Counted from the stretch's first letter, positions 45,818-55,374 are shown. The stretch is 64,000 nt of DNA from Pseudomonadota bacterium (GCA_018241225.1 JAFEEG010000027.1:23690-87689); one strand, 5' to 3'. Numbers and translations: made by a program. Notes: generated by a model from the letters alone, not told the origin.

Positions 45818-46723
45818 CTATTCAAAGTCGTCGACTAGCGTCACCTCCTGGTGCAACCAGCTGACGAAAGCCGCAACGCATTCATCGGACGCCCGGTGCT
45901 CCGGCAGGAAGACGGCATATGTATGCGTGCGCCTCTGAATATGGCGATGGGCGCGCACCAGCTCCCCGCTTCGCAGTTCCCGATCTGCAACGAACGTCGG
46001 AACCAGGCCCGCGCCAAGTCCGGCGCGCACCGCTTCGAGCAATGTGGAGAACAGGTCAAAACGATGTCCCGCCAGGGCGTTGGCCGGCGAGCGCGCCAGC
46101 CCAGCATCAGCAATCCACCCCTGCCACGCCTCGGGCCTGTTGGATAGATGAAGCAGCGGTACGCGCCGGAAGTCGCCGACCGCTGCGGCACGGGCGAACG
46201 GCGCATCCGGGCTGCAAACCGCGACACAGGCCTCATCGAAGAGCGGCTGGTACTGCGTGCCAGGCCATATGGCATCGCGGTAGTGGAGTGCGACATCGAA
46301 CTGCGGCTCGCCGACAAAGAGCTTGTTGGGAAACTCCCTGATCGTGACGCTCACACGGGGCTGTTGCTGCAGAAACCGTGCAAGACGCGGAAGCAGCCAG
46401 CGGTCCGCCAGCACAGGTACAACCCCCACGACCAGCGAGATCTCGCCCTCGCGCAGCGACATGAGCTCCCTCACGTGCGTCTGAATCTGCAACAGGTCGC
46501 TGTCCGCATGGACGCGAAACCGCTGCCCCGCCTCCGTCAGCGATATGCCACGCGTGGTGCGCTGGAGTAGCTTGACCCCGAGCTGTTGTTCCAGCTTGTG
46601 CATCTGCTGGCTGAGTGCGCTATGAGTCAAGCACAACTCTTCCGCAGCCTGGCTGAGGCTCTGGTGTCGCGCGACGGCACTGAAGATCTGGAGCGCTCGC
46701 GTGGATGGGAGGTTGCGGGCCAT
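45818..46723 (-). CDS. LysR-family regulator, GcvA type
   Basis: 301 residues. It starts RNLPSTRALQIFSAVARHQS with LSQAAEELCLTHSALSQQMH in the helix-turn-helix, a pattern typical of GcvA-like members. The effector domain includes VVGVVPVLADRWLLPRLARF. It diverges from the M20 peptidase gene (95 bp between starts), so that peptidase and the following solute receptor are its probable targets. The 293-bp gap on its other side (45525-45817) has no gene. Confidence 0.9.
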   Translation of the reverse strand: MARNLPSTRALQIFSAVARHQSLSQAAEELCLTHSALSQQMHKLEQQLGVKLLQRTTRGISLTEAGQRFRVHADSDLLQIQTHVRELMSLREGEISLVVGVVPVLADRWLLPRLARFLQQQPRVSVTIREFPNKLFVGEPQFDVALHYRDAIWPGTQYQPLFDEACVAVCSPDAPFARAAAVGDFRRVPLLHLSNRPEAWQGWIADAGLARSPANALAGHRFDLFSTLLEAVRAGLGAGLVPTFVADRELRSGELVRAHRHIQRRTHTYAVFLPEHRASDECVAAFVSWLHQEVTLVDDFE

Positions 46724-46817
46724 CGGCTGTCAGTAAAACTTTCAGCTCGCAAGAATAAACCGAAGCAGACCGATGCACGGGATCCCAGAATTTGCATTCG
46801 TGCCTGGAGACACCCCA

Positions 46818-48161
46818 ATGCCCTTCTTTCGCGTTCCCCACCTTTTTGCCGCCTTCGCCTGCTTCTCGCTTGCCGCACTGCATTGCACCGCGGCCGAACC
46901 GCCGTCGTCGCCGGCGCCGCCAATCGACCCTGCTGTCGACCAGACCGTCTCGCGCCTGCTGGACGCCCCGACGATGCAACGCCTCATGCAAGCCGTGAAA
47001 GCCGATCACGAGCGCACGCTCGCAGACCTGAGGCTTCTGACCGAGATTCCTGCCCCCCCCTTCAAGGAGAAGGCGCGCGCCGAGGCTTTCCTTGCAAGTG
47101 CCAAGGCGCTGGGCCTGGACGCGCACGTCGACGCCGAAGGCAATGTGATCGGGGTGCGCAAGGGCACTGGCAAGGGCCCGAAGCTCCTGGTCTCGGCACA
47201 CCTTGACACCGTCTTTCCCGAAGGAACCGATGTCACGGTGAAGATCCGCGACGGGAAGTGGTTTGCACCCGGCGTGTCCGACGACACACGCGGCCTCGCC
47301 GTGCTGCTGTCGTGGCTCAAGGTGCTCAACGATCTGAAGGTGCAGACGGTTGGCGACCTCGTGTTTGCAGCCAATGTGGGAGAGGAGGAACTGGGTGACC
47401 TGCGCGGCATGAAGGCGATCTTTCGCGAGCACAAGGACATCGACGGCATGGTGGGCCTGGAGCCCGACCCAAGCGGATCCATTACGACGGGCGGCGTGGG
47501 AAGCCATCGCTACGAGGTCACGTTCAAGGGGCCTGGCGGCCACAGCTACGTCACCTTCGGGCTGCCGAGCGCGGTTCACGGAATGGGGCGCGCCATGGCG
47601 AAGATCAGCGACATTCGCCCGCCGGCCAACCCGAAGACCACCTTCACCGTGGGCACGGCCAGCGGCGGTACGGCGGTCAATGCGATCGCGGCTGAAGCGC
47701 GCATGGCGATCGACATCCGTTCGGCGGATATGACTTCGCTGCAGGCAACTGACCGCGAAGTCATGGCCGCCATTGCCGCCGGCGTGGCCGACGAGAACGC
47801 ACGCTGGGATTCCAATGCCCTGGGCTTCTCGACCCGGTTGATCGGCGACCGACCTGCCGGAAGCACGCCGCCGGGTGCGCCCATCGTTCAGACGGCGGTG
47901 CGGGCAAACACCGCCTTTGGCCGATCAGCTCCCAAGCTGATGCCAAACAGCAGCGATGCAAACGTTCCCATGTCAATGGGCATTCCAGCCGTGATCCTCT
48001 CCAGCGGAGGCGAATCCGGCGGATGGCACAGCAAGGCCGAATGGTGGAATCCGGCCAACGCGTGGGAGGACGCGCAAGTCGGCTTGACCACGATCCTGGC
48101 GCTCGTGGGTGTCCACGATGTCACACAGCCGCTGCTGGCTGTTCGCAAGCAGGAACGTTGA
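46818..48161 (+). CDS. Exported M20 family metallopeptidase
   Basis: 447 residues from ATG 46818 (a Met at 46773 would lengthen the leader). Signal peptide FRVPHLFAAFACFSLAALHC. M20 features are VSAHLDTVFPEG with the first His/Asp metal ligands, PGVSDDTRGLAVL with the bridging Asp, GEEELGD with the catalytic Glu pair, and the dimerisation-domain block HRYEVTFKGPGGHSYVTFG. It cleaves peptides or N-acyl amino acids in the periplasm. Followed by the Bug receptor gene after 37 bp, suggesting uptake of the product. Confidence 0.88.
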   Translation: MPFFRVPHLFAAFACFSLAALHCTAAEPPSSPAPPIDPAVDQTVSRLLDAPTMQRLMQAVKADHERTLADLRLLTEIPAPPFKEKARAEAFLASAKALGLDAHVDAEGNVIGVRKGTGKGPKLLVSAHLDTVFPEGTDVTVKIRDGKWFAPGVSDDTRGLAVLLSWLKVLNDLKVQTVGDLVFAANVGEEELGDLRGMKAIFREHKDIDGMVGLEPDPSGSITTGGVGSHRYEVTFKGPGGHSYVTFGLPSAVHGMGRAMAKISDIRPPANPKTTFTVGTASGGTAVNAIAAEARMAIDIRSADMTSLQATDREVMAAIAAGVADENARWDSNALGFSTRLIGDRPAGSTPPGAPIVQTAVRANTAFGRSAPKLMPNSSDANVPMSMGIPAVILSSGGESGGWHSKAEWWNPANAWEDAQVGLTTILALVGVHDVTQPLLAVRKQER

Positions 48162-48198
48162 AGCAGTTGACGAAACGAAAGCCGACAGGAGCGCAACG

Positions 48199-49166
48199 AT
48201 GAAGGTGATTGACAGGTTCTTGCCGTGCCTCGCCGCTCTCATGATGGCGGGCACGGCTGCGGCCGCCGACAACTACCCCAGTCGAGCCATCCGGGTCATC
48301 GTGCCGTTCCCGCCTGGTGGCGGCACGGACACGGTTGCCCGCGTTGTCGCCGCCAAGCTATCGGAACGATGGAGCGTGCCCGTGACAGTGGACAACCGGC
48401 CCGGCGGCAATACGGTCATCGGGGCGGACATGGCCTCGAGGGCAGCGCCCGACGGGTACACCTTGTTCCTGCCTATCGACTCGACCCTGGCGATGAATCA
48501 AAGCCTCTATGCCAGGCTTCCCTACGATCCCATCCGCAGCTTCACGCCGATCTCTCTCGCAGTCACGATGCCGATGGTGCTGGCAGTCAATCCGTTTTAG
48601 TCGGTGCGCGTAACGTCAAGGAGCTCATTGCCCTGGCCAACGCCAGCCCCGGCAAGTTCGCCTATGCACATGGCGCGCTGCCTGCACAGGTCGCCGGCGA
48701 GGCCTTCAAGGCCGCTGCCAAGGCGGATCTGGTGGCCGTGCCATACAAGGGCAGCGGCCCGGCGATGACTGATGTGGTCGGTGGCCAGGTGCCAGTGATC
48801 TTCGATGCGCTCGGCCCGGCCATGGCGTTCGTGAAATCCGGCAAAGTCCGGGCGCTGGCCGTCACCAGCGCACACCGTTCGCCACAGCTACCGGACGTTC
48901 CGACCCTGGACGAATCCGGCTTAGCCGGCATGGACCTTGTGACCTGGATCGGGTTCGTGGCCCCGGCGGGGACGGATATGGCGATCGTGACCAAACTCAA
49001 CACGGAGATCACTCGCATCCTGAAGCAGCCGGAGACCATCGAGACGCTGGGCAAGATGGGGATGGAGGTGGTCGCCAGCACCCCCGAACAATTCGGCCAG
49101 ACGATCAAGGACGACGCAGTGAAACTTCGAGGCGTCATTCGCGCTGCCGGTATCAAGCTCGATTGA
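48199..49166 (+). pseudogene. Bug/TctC-type solute receptor with a frameshift
   Basis: ATG 48199 (AGGAG upstream) begins a signal peptide (PCLAALMMAGTAAAA) and the Bug N-terminus NYPSRAIRVIVPFPPGGGTD. At 48593-48600 a T run leads to a stop after AVNPF; the remainder (GARNVKELIALANASPGKFA to the C-terminus GVIRAAGIKLD) continues in another frame to 49166. One missing base in the T tract explains it. Without it the protein would be about 320 residues, normal length. Either a recent mutation, a sequencing error or programmed slippage. Confidence 0.85.
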
Positions 49167-49371
49167 ACACGTGCGCTCCAAGGCAGCGTTAGTGGAGAAG
49201 GAACTGCACTGACCGGGAATGGCACCGGCGATGGCTATTTCGGGGTAAACCTGCTGACCAGTGATCCTTCGGTCGCATTCACCTTGGTAGACAGCGGTTG
49301 CACTGCGAAGGGCAACGTGGCGCCGCGCGGCAATCGGGGCAGGTGCGGGTGGGTGCGTATTTCGGCCTATC

Positions 49372-49512
49372 GTGACCGCTGATTTCGGCATCGTGACCGG
49401 TCATTCCGGCCCATCGTGACCGATCGTCGTTTCGGGCCTTCGTGACCGACCGTTTCGGTGACGTGACCGGCCATTTCGGCATCGTGACCGCCCGTTTCGG
49501 CGATCGTGACCG
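49372..49512 (+). repeat. Left-end multiple transposase-binding repeats of the IS21 element
   Basis: Seven copies of GTGACCG (49372, 49393, 49416, 49442, 49463, 49484, 49506), alternating with TTTCGG-like motifs at a period of about 21-26 bp. IS21 elements have such end repeats, though seven is many. Confidence 0.85.
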
Positions 49513-49585
49513 CCGGCGGTGATGCGTGGAGAACTCAACCCCTGGGCCCTCGTAGCCTCGGCGGCTTTGCCGTCGAAGGAGCGGG

Positions 49586-51109
49586 ATGCCCAAGCAACGA
49601 ATTTCTCTATCCATGATCAAGGATGTCATCCGCCTGAAGTGGCACGCCAATCTCTCCCACGAGCAGATCGCCACCACCCTGAAGCTCTCCAAGGGCGTCG
49701 TCGCCAAGTACGTCAGCTTGGCCACCGTTGCCGGCCTGGACTGGGAGACCGTCCAGCACTGGAGCGAATTGCAACTGTCGAACGTGCTGCTTCCCCGCTC
49801 CGCCACCTCGCAGCCTTTCGTCGAACCCGACTGGGGTCGCATCCATCAGGAGCTCGACCGCAAGGGCATGACGCTCATGCTCCTGTGGCAGGAGTACGTG
49901 GCCGCCCACCCCGAGGGGCGCACCTGGCGCTACACGCAGTTCTGCGAACACTACAAGGCGTTCGCCCGCACGCTCAAGCGCTCGATGCGGCAGCACCGGC
50001 GCGCCGGCGAGAAGCTGTTCATCGACTTCGCCGGCCCCACTGTGCCTCTCACCGACGGCGCTCGCGCCCAGGTGTTCGTCTCGGCCATGGCCGCCTCCAG
50101 CCATGTCTTCGCCTGCGCCACCCCGGCGCAGCGCCTGGACGACTGGATCGACTGCATGGTGCGTGCGCTGCACTTCTACGGCGGTGTGCCGCAGTTGATC
50201 GTGCCGGACAACGCACGTGCGGTCATTGCATCGCCCGACCGCTATGAGCCCCGCGCCAACGACACGGTACTCGACTTCGCCCGCTACTACGGTTGCTCGG
50301 TACTTGCTGCCCGCCCACGAACGCCCAAGGACAAGGCCGCCGCAGAATCTTCGGTTCAAGTAGTCACTCGCTGGGTGCTGGCGCGCCTTCGCCATCGGCG
50401 CTTCGACAGCGTCTCCCAGGTCGACGCCGCCATCACAGAATTGCTGCCCAACGTGAACGACCGGCCGTTCCAGAAGCTGCCCGGCAGCCGGGCCAGTGTC
50501 TTCGCCGAGCTGGATGCACCGGCACTGATGACGTTGCCGCGGCAACCCTACGAACTCGCCCGGTTCAAGACGGTGAAGGTCCACATCGACTACCACGTCG
50601 AATTGGAAGCTCACCGCTACAGCGTGCCCCACGCGCTCGTCGGCCAGACCCTGCAGGCGCGGCTCACCCGACACGGCGTGGAGTTGCTGCTGCGTGGTCA
50701 GCGCGTGGCAGCCCACGCCCGTAACGAGCGCCGCGGCGGCTACACCACGGTGGAGGCTCACATGCCCGCGGCCCACCGCGCCCACCTGGAGTGGACGCCA
50801 CAGCGGTTGATCGAGTGGGGGCAACGCATTGGCGTGGCCTGCGGCGAACTCATCACCCGGCTGCTGCAGACGTACAAGCACCCCGAGCACGGCTACCGGT
50901 CCTGCCTGGGGCTGCTGAACCTGTCGCGCCGATATGGCGAGGCACGGCTGGAGTCGGCCTGCGAACGGGCCCTCGCGCTGGGCGCCTTCCGCTACCGCCA
51001 TGTGCGCGATCTGCTGGCCAACAACCGCGACCAGCTCCCGCTGGACGCCGACACCGAATGGACCAGTCCGACGCACGCCAATCTGCGCGGACCGGGCTAC
51101 TACCAATGA
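49586..51109 (+). CDS. istA: IS21 transposase IstA
   Basis: 507 residues. N-terminal helix-turn-helix (ISLSMIKDVIRLKWHANLS, HEQIATTLKLSKG), then a DDE integrase core: FIDFAGPTVPLTDG with the first Asp, PDNARAVIAS with the second, and a Glu in KDKAAAESSVQVV. A C-terminal beta domain binds DNA. The stop overlaps the istB start (ATGA), the typical coupling in IS21. The start ATG 49586 lies 74 bp after the last end repeat. Confidence 0.94.
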   Translation: MPKQRISLSMIKDVIRLKWHANLSHEQIATTLKLSKGVVAKYVSLATVAGLDWETVQHWSELQLSNVLLPRSATSQPFVEPDWGRIHQELDRKGMTLMLLWQEYVAAHPEGRTWRYTQFCEHYKAFARTLKRSMRQHRRAGEKLFIDFAGPTVPLTDGARAQVFVSAMAASSHVFACATPAQRLDDWIDCMVRALHFYGGVPQLIVPDNARAVIASPDRYEPRANDTVLDFARYYGCSVLAARPRTPKDKAAAESSVQVVTRWVLARLRHRRFDSVSQVDAAITELLPNVNDRPFQKLPGSRASVFAELDAPALMTLPRQPYELARFKTVKVHIDYHVELEAHRYSVPHALVGQTLQARLTRHGVELLLRGQRVAAHARNERRGGYTTVEAHMPAAHRAHLEWTPQRLIEWGQRIGVACGELITRLLQTYKHPEHGYRSCLGLLNLSRRYGEARLESACERALALGAFRYRHVRDLLANNRDQLPLDADTEWTSPTHANLRGPGYYQ

Positions 51110-51963
51110 GCAAGACCGACCTCAGCAGCCCAGAGCCAATCATGAACCCATCGAATTCACTGCACTCACACGCCATGCTCAACAACGCCACCCTCGCTCA
51201 ACTGCGCGCGCTCAAGTTGCAAGGCTTCGCCGACGCCTTGCAACAGCAACACGAACAGGCCGACTGCCTGAGCCTGTCGTTCGACGAGCGGCTGGCCCTG
51301 CTGGTGGAACGCGAGGTCTATGCCCGAGGCGACCGCAAGCGTGCTCGGCTGCTGCAGCGTGCCCAGTTGAAGTACGCCACTGCCACGCTGGAGGACGCCA
51401 GCTTCCAGGGCGTGCGTGGCATCGATAGATCTGCCCTGATGGGCGTCGCTCTGTCGACCTGGATCGAGCGCGGCGAGACGCTCACCTTCTCCGGTGCCAC
51501 GGGGCTGGGCAAGACGTGGCTGGCCTGCGCGTTGGCCCAGTACGCATGTCGCCAGGGGCACTCGGCGCTGTACTTGCGGGTGCCGCGTCTGGCCGAGGAG
51601 CTTCGCATCCTGCACGGCGCTGGCACCTTCCGACGTTGGCTCGAGCAGCTTGCCAAGGTCGACGTGTTGATCCTGGACGATTGGGGAACGGGTCCGATGG
51701 ACAGCGTCACCCGGAGTGACCTGCTGGAGGTCGTTGATGACCGGGTGGGCCACCGCGCGACGATCATTACGCACCAACTTCCAATCGAGCACTGGCACGC
51801 CTGGCTGGGCGACGCCACGATCGCCGACGCCATCCTTGACCGGTTGATGCAAAGCTGCCGGCGCTTCAACTTGGAGGGTGAATCTCGTCGCACGGGCAAG
51901 ACCGCACGGCCCGCCGCCAAGCCAACAAAGACAGTTCAGGAGGAGGGGCAACCGATGACCTGA
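51106..51963 (+). CDS. istB: IS21 ATP-binding helper protein IstB
   Basis: 285 residues. Walker A SGATGLGKTWLACAL at about 123-137, Walker B DVLILDDWGTG near 186, and the arginine-finger region in the C-terminal half, as in the DnaC-like AAA+ family. IstB regulates target choice and forms a complex with IstA. ATG 51106 overlaps the istA stop. The C-terminal tail (RTGKTARPAAKPTKTV) is basic. Confidence 0.94.
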   Translation: MSKTDLSSPEPIMNPSNSLHSHAMLNNATLAQLRALKLQGFADALQQQHEQADCLSLSFDERLALLVEREVYARGDRKRARLLQRAQLKYATATLEDASFQGVRGIDRSALMGVALSTWIERGETLTFSGATGLGKTWLACALAQYACRQGHSALYLRVPRLAEELRILHGAGTFRRWLEQLAKVDVLILDDWGTGPMDSVTRSDLLEVVDDRVGHRATIITHQLPIEHWHAWLGDATIADAILDRLMQSCRRFNLEGESRRTGKTARPAAKPTKTVQEEGQPMT

Positions 51964-52020
51964 TCAACCACCTCGATACCCCTAAACTCTGACCTCTGCG
52001 CAGCACCGCCATCAGCATGG

Positions 52021-52133
52021 CGGTCACGATCAACGAAACGCGTGGTCACGTTGCCGAAATGACGCCGACTTCAGCCCTCGGCACGTCGGTCACGATGGAC
52101 CGAAATGGGCGGTCACGCTGGCCGAAATACGCA
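52021..52133 (-). repeat. Right-end transposase-binding repeats of the IS21 element
   Basis: Four GGTCAC copies (near 52022, 52044, 52088, 52111), the inverse of the left-end GTGACC motif, interspersed with CCGAAA. Confidence 0.8.
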
Positions 52134-52254
52134 GGTGGGTGCCGAGGCGGCGCTCGCCTACGGCATCACCGACCTGGACGGCTCGCAGCCGCCCTCGTAC
52201 CGCGAGATGCTGGGCGGCCGGTGCCGGGGCATCCGGCCATCGCGGGCTGAGCGC

Positions 52255-52374
52255 CTATTGTTCCGCCTTGACGGAACAATAGGTTGCGCCTGGGTTTGAA
52301 TGACAATAATTCCGTCTTGGCGGAATAATCACCGCGCACGCGCAAATCCGCACCATAATTCCGCTTACCCGGAA
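52255..52374 (+). promoter_or_regulatory. Three evenly spaced hipBA operators
   Basis: TTCCG-N6-CGGAA occurs at 52261-52276 (with longer arms CTATTGTTCCG / CGGAACAATAG from 52255 to 52282), 52310-52325 and 52359-52374. The centres are exactly 49 bp apart. The third ends 14 bp before the hipB start. Binding sites for HipB-type antitoxin are expected here. Confidence 0.8.
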
Positions 52375-52388
52375 CTAAAGGAGCGGTG

Positions 52389-52691
52389 ATGGCAAGAAGG
52401 CTTCCAGCAGCGACAGCCCAAGTGGACCCGGAGATCCACACCCTGGCCGGCCTTGGCGCCGTCGTGCGCAACAAGCGCGCGCAAGCGCAGTTGCGCGTCG
52501 ACGATGCGGCGCTAGCAAGCGGCGCCTCGGCGGACACGCTGTCACGCCTGGAGAATGGCCGCCCGGTCACGAGCGACAAGCTGATGGCGCTGCTGTCCGG
52601 GCTGGGGCTGAGCATGCTGGTCGTCGACAGCGTCCAGGCCTCCCGAATCAAGGCCGCGCTCGTCGACTTGCCGAAGGCCGATCATGGCTGA
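52389..52691 (+). CDS. hipB: HipB-like antitoxin, XRE family
   Basis: 100 residues. A helix-turn-helix at about 25-80 (LGAVVRNKRAQAQLRVDDAA, SGASADTLSRLENGRPVTSD) of the Cro/C1 type. ATG 52389 follows AAAGGAG; a GTG at 52386 is one codon earlier. It overlaps hipA by 8 bp, so translation is coupled. It should repress the operon through the three upstream operators and bind HipA. Confidence 0.85.
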   Translation: MARRLPAATAQVDPEIHTLAGLGAVVRNKRAQAQLRVDDAALASGASADTLSRLENGRPVTSDKLMALLSGLGLSMLVVDSVQASRIKAALVDLPKADHG

Positions 52692-54036
52692 GTTCAATCC
52701 CGACGACTACACCCTGCAGGCCTTCCACGGGCAGGTGCTTGTGGGCCTGCTGCGCGTCAACCCGACGTCCGACGAGTTCGGCTTCGACTACGACCCCGCA
52801 TGGATCAGGAACCCGGGTGCCTTTCAGCTGTCGCCCCACATCCGCTTCGACGCGCCGGCGCCGCCGGTCACCGTGCGGCGCTTCATCGAGAACCTCCTGC
52901 CCGAGGGCCAGGCGCTCGACGTCGCCGCGACCTATGCCAACGTGTCCAAGGGCAACGTCTTCGGCCTCATCCACGCCCTTGGCAAGGAGTCGGCCGGCGC
53001 GCTGCGCTTTCTGCCCGTCGGCGCCAAGCCGTCGACCGAGGCCGTGCGGCGTTTGGTGACCCACGAGGAGCTTCAACAGCGCATCCAGGAGCGCGACAGC
53101 CAGCCCTTCGTCGTCTGGGACGGCAGGGTACGGATCTCGATTGCCGGCTACCAGGACAAGCTCCAGGTCGTGCGCCAGGAGGATCGGCTGTACCTGGTCG
53201 ACGGCGCCCTGTCCTCGACGCACATCCTCAAGCCGGAGCCGCGCAATCCAAGGCTGCCTTTCATGGTCGCGAACGAGCACTTCTGCATGCGGCTGGTCAA
53301 TCGCATCGCACAGCGCAGGCTCAGGCAGGACTGGGCCGCCCGGGTGGACATCCTTCGCGTGCCGGACGCGGTGCTCTGCGTGGAGCGCTTCGACCGCGAA
53401 CTACAGGGAGACCAGACCCGAAGCTTTCACATCCTGGACGCGTGCCAGGCCCTGGATCGTCCGGTCGCCCACAAGTACGAGCGCAACATCGGCCATGGCG
53501 CCGACGTGCGCCACATTCACGACGGCGTCAGCTTCCAGGCCTTGGCAAGCCTGCGAGCCGACAGGCATCTTGTCGACCCGACCGTGCAGATCCGGCAGAT
53601 CGCGATGTGGGCGTTGACGACGCTGCTGCTCGGCAACAGCGACGCCCACGGCAAAAATCTGTCCTTCTTTGCACGGCACCGCTTGCTCGAGGTGGCCCCG
53701 TTCTACGACTTGGTGTGCACCGCGGTCTACAAGGATGCAGTCGAGCAGGAGCTCGCGATGGCCTTTGGCGACGAGTTCGATCTCGACGCCGTGAAGTCAT
53801 TCGCCTTGGCGGACTTCGCGCAGCGGCTGGGCTGGCCGCGCCGAACTTTCGCCCGCGAGCTGGTCGATATCTCCCGTCTCGCCAGGGAAGAGGCGGCGGC
53901 GCAGGTCGACGATGAAGCCTACTCGGCCGACGAGCGCGCCCTGGTTCGGCAGATCGCGGCGCACGTCGACGAAAGCGCGCAATCGCTCATGGCATTCGCG
54001 CCCGATATCCCCAAGCTATCGAGCGACCTGTTCTAG
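52684..54036 (+). CDS. hipA: HipA-type serine/threonine kinase toxin
   Basis: 450 residues. The N-subdomain (about 10-105), then the kinase core with ISIAGYQDKLQV as the phosphate-binding part and the catalytic WALTTLLLGNSDAHGKN (about 310-326) with the Asp of the HRD-like motif, followed by YDLVCTAV (DFG-like Asp). HipA toxins phosphorylate aminoacyl-tRNA synthetases (GltX in E. coli), causing growth arrest. Overlap with hipB gives a standard type II module. All catalytic residues seem present, so it is likely active. Confidence 0.88.
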   Translation: MAEFNPDDYTLQAFHGQVLVGLLRVNPTSDEFGFDYDPAWIRNPGAFQLSPHIRFDAPAPPVTVRRFIENLLPEGQALDVAATYANVSKGNVFGLIHALGKESAGALRFLPVGAKPSTEAVRRLVTHEELQQRIQERDSQPFVVWDGRVRISIAGYQDKLQVVRQEDRLYLVDGALSSTHILKPEPRNPRLPFMVANEHFCMRLVNRIAQRRLRQDWAARVDILRVPDAVLCVERFDRELQGDQTRSFHILDACQALDRPVAHKYERNIGHGADVRHIHDGVSFQALASLRADRHLVDPTVQIRQIAMWALTTLLLGNSDAHGKNLSFFARHRLLEVAPFYDLVCTAVYKDAVEQELAMAFGDEFDLDAVKSFALADFAQRLGWPRRTFARELVDISRLAREEAAAQVDDEAYSADERALVRQIAAHVDESAQSLMAFAPDIPKLSSDLF

Positions 54037-54365
54037 ACAGGCCGGCCGGCGCAGAGGTGGGGCGGCAGGCTTCGCCGCCACACCATCACCGCAGCTCGAT
54101 GGTCACATCCCCGATCGCCCGCCGCCAAAAGCAAACGTGTGATGGATTGAAGGTCAAGCCGGGTCGGGGGCAATCCGATGAATCGCATGTACCGTGAGTA
54201 CAACCCGGAGATGGGAACCCTGACCGCGCGTACAGCCCGTGATGGCCTGCCTCCAGGCTGCCTTGTAGCCCGCAAGCACCTGAGCTGTGAAGCAATTGGC
54301 GTTTGAGGCGAGGAAGCGGAGATGGGCGGGCAGTGGCGGGCCTGATCATCCGCACAATCAGCTCC
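54037..54365. other. Gap after hipA without a supported gene
   Basis: 329 bp. No frame with a start and plausible composition; nothing recognised. It separates the hip module from an IS remnant. Confidence 0.35.
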
Positions 54366-54572
54366 ATGATGACTCTGCCCGCCGATCTCACTGATGTTGA
54401 CCTGCTGGAGCGTGCCCAGCAGCTGCGCCGGCTGGCGCTGCGAGGTCAGGCCTTGGCGCGCGGACCTGCGCATGAACACGAGCGTGAGGTCCGGCGCCGC
54501 TTTCCGCCGGCTATCCGTCAGGACGCGAACACGGAACAACCAAAGTCGTCATGGCGGTTCTGGAAGTCCTGA
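54366..54572 (+). CDS. Possible small hypothetical protein
   Basis: 68 residues from ATG 54366: MMTLPADLTDVDLLERAQQL, then LALRGQALARGPAHEHEREV. The N-terminal 40 residues look like a helical protein; the rest is Arg/Pro rich. No ribosome site. Weak. Confidence 0.3.
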   Translation: MMTLPADLTDVDLLERAQQLRRLALRGQALARGPAHEHEREVRRRFPPAIRQDANTEQPKSSWRFWKS

Positions 54573-54642
54573 GGCACTCGCGTCCGTATCCGCAGCACGA
54601 CTCGAGCCCCAAACTCGTGGCGGTTTATGCCTAACAGTTGTT

Positions 54643-55374
54643 GAAAAAGTCGTTAAGAATCAACGACTTTGTCGATTCCAAGTTCAGAAGTCGTTCTTCC
54701 AGCCAAGTAGAAATGTCGTGTTTTCACTTGGTTTGATCTGAACCTGGTGGTCTTCAGGCCTTTGAATTCGCACCGGCCAGCCCTGCTGAAGACCCTGGCG
54801 GGCGTTGAACTTCATTCCTGAATTTCAAGCGCGCCAACGCTGTTTTTCTTCCGGTTGGCACACCGCCATCACCGCAGCATTCAAGTCTGCCTCGCTCAGG
54901 ATCTTGGCCGCGCGTTGTTTGCGGGGGATCCACAGGCCCGCGGCCGTCATGAGCCGGCGCACGGTCTCCTTGGCCAAGGGCAATCCGTGGCACCCACGCA
55001 GCTTCTCGCAGGCCAGCGTCGGTCCGAAGTCTGCGTACCGATCACGAATGAGCGTCATCACACGCTCCTGCACGCCAGGCTCCAACTGGTAGTTGCTGGG
55101 CCGACCACGTTTGCGAGAGACAAGCCCCGAGGCTCCGTCAGCCTTGTGGCGATCGACCAAGCGCTCCATCTGTCGTCGACTCAGCCCAAGCCGCTGCGCT
55201 GCCTGGCCCATGCGCAGCATCCGGTCCACAACCGCCTGAACCGTCTTGAGCCGATCAACCTCGCGCATGCTCATCATGATGGTCGCGTTCAACATCGCCA
55301 TGGTCTGCACCTCACTTGGGGGGACAGACTTAGCGACATTTCTACTTAACCAAAACGCGACATTACTAATTTGC
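54643..55374 (-). mobile_element. Internally deleted insertion-sequence remnant
   Basis: Contains the N-terminal part of a transposase (54825-55310). Inverted copies of AAGTAGAAATGTCG lie at 54705-54718 and 55334-55347. Near the right end, GCGACAT occurs twice, 24 bp apart (55333, 55357), followed by TTAC and TTTGC-like sequence; the same pair with the same spacing is found at 63750-63780. The left end also has AAAGTCGTT/AACGACTTT (54646-54670). Boundaries are approximate. Confidence 0.55.
54825..55310 (-). pseudogene. Transposase, N-terminal fragment (ISNCY/IS1202-like)
   Basis: 161 codons. REVDRLKTVQAVVDRMLRMG, then AAQRLGLSRRQMERLVDRHK and GLVSRKRGRPSNYQLEPGVQ form a helix-turn-helix of the ISNCY group; YADFGPTLACEKL and MTAAGLWIPRKQR follow. 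The DDE catalytic domain, about 250 more residues, is missing. Related fragments are at 59044-59405 and 63447-63722. Confidence 0.75.

Larger units (their letters stand above)
49354..52133 (+). mobile_element. Complete IS21-family insertion sequence
   Basis: 2,780 bp with istA and istB. Both ends carry the inverted repeat TGCGTATTTCGGCC (49354-49367; inverse at 52120-52133), starting TG and ending CA as in IS21. Flanks are GGTGGG on both sides (49348-49353 and 52134-52139), a 6-bp duplication. Both genes are intact, so it may be active. Confidence 0.92.

Noticed and set aside
49372-49512. A CRISPR array
   Set aside because: The repeats are only 7-10 bp, spaced 21-26 bp, degenerate, and located at an IS21 end with inverted copies at the other end; they are transposase-binding repeats.
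52134-52249. Plus-strand stretch AEAALAYGITDLDGSQPPSY right of the IS21 element
   Set aside because: It resembles the C-terminal end of some SDR or oxidoreductase proteins, but there is no matching sequence left of the IS and the length is under 40 residues.
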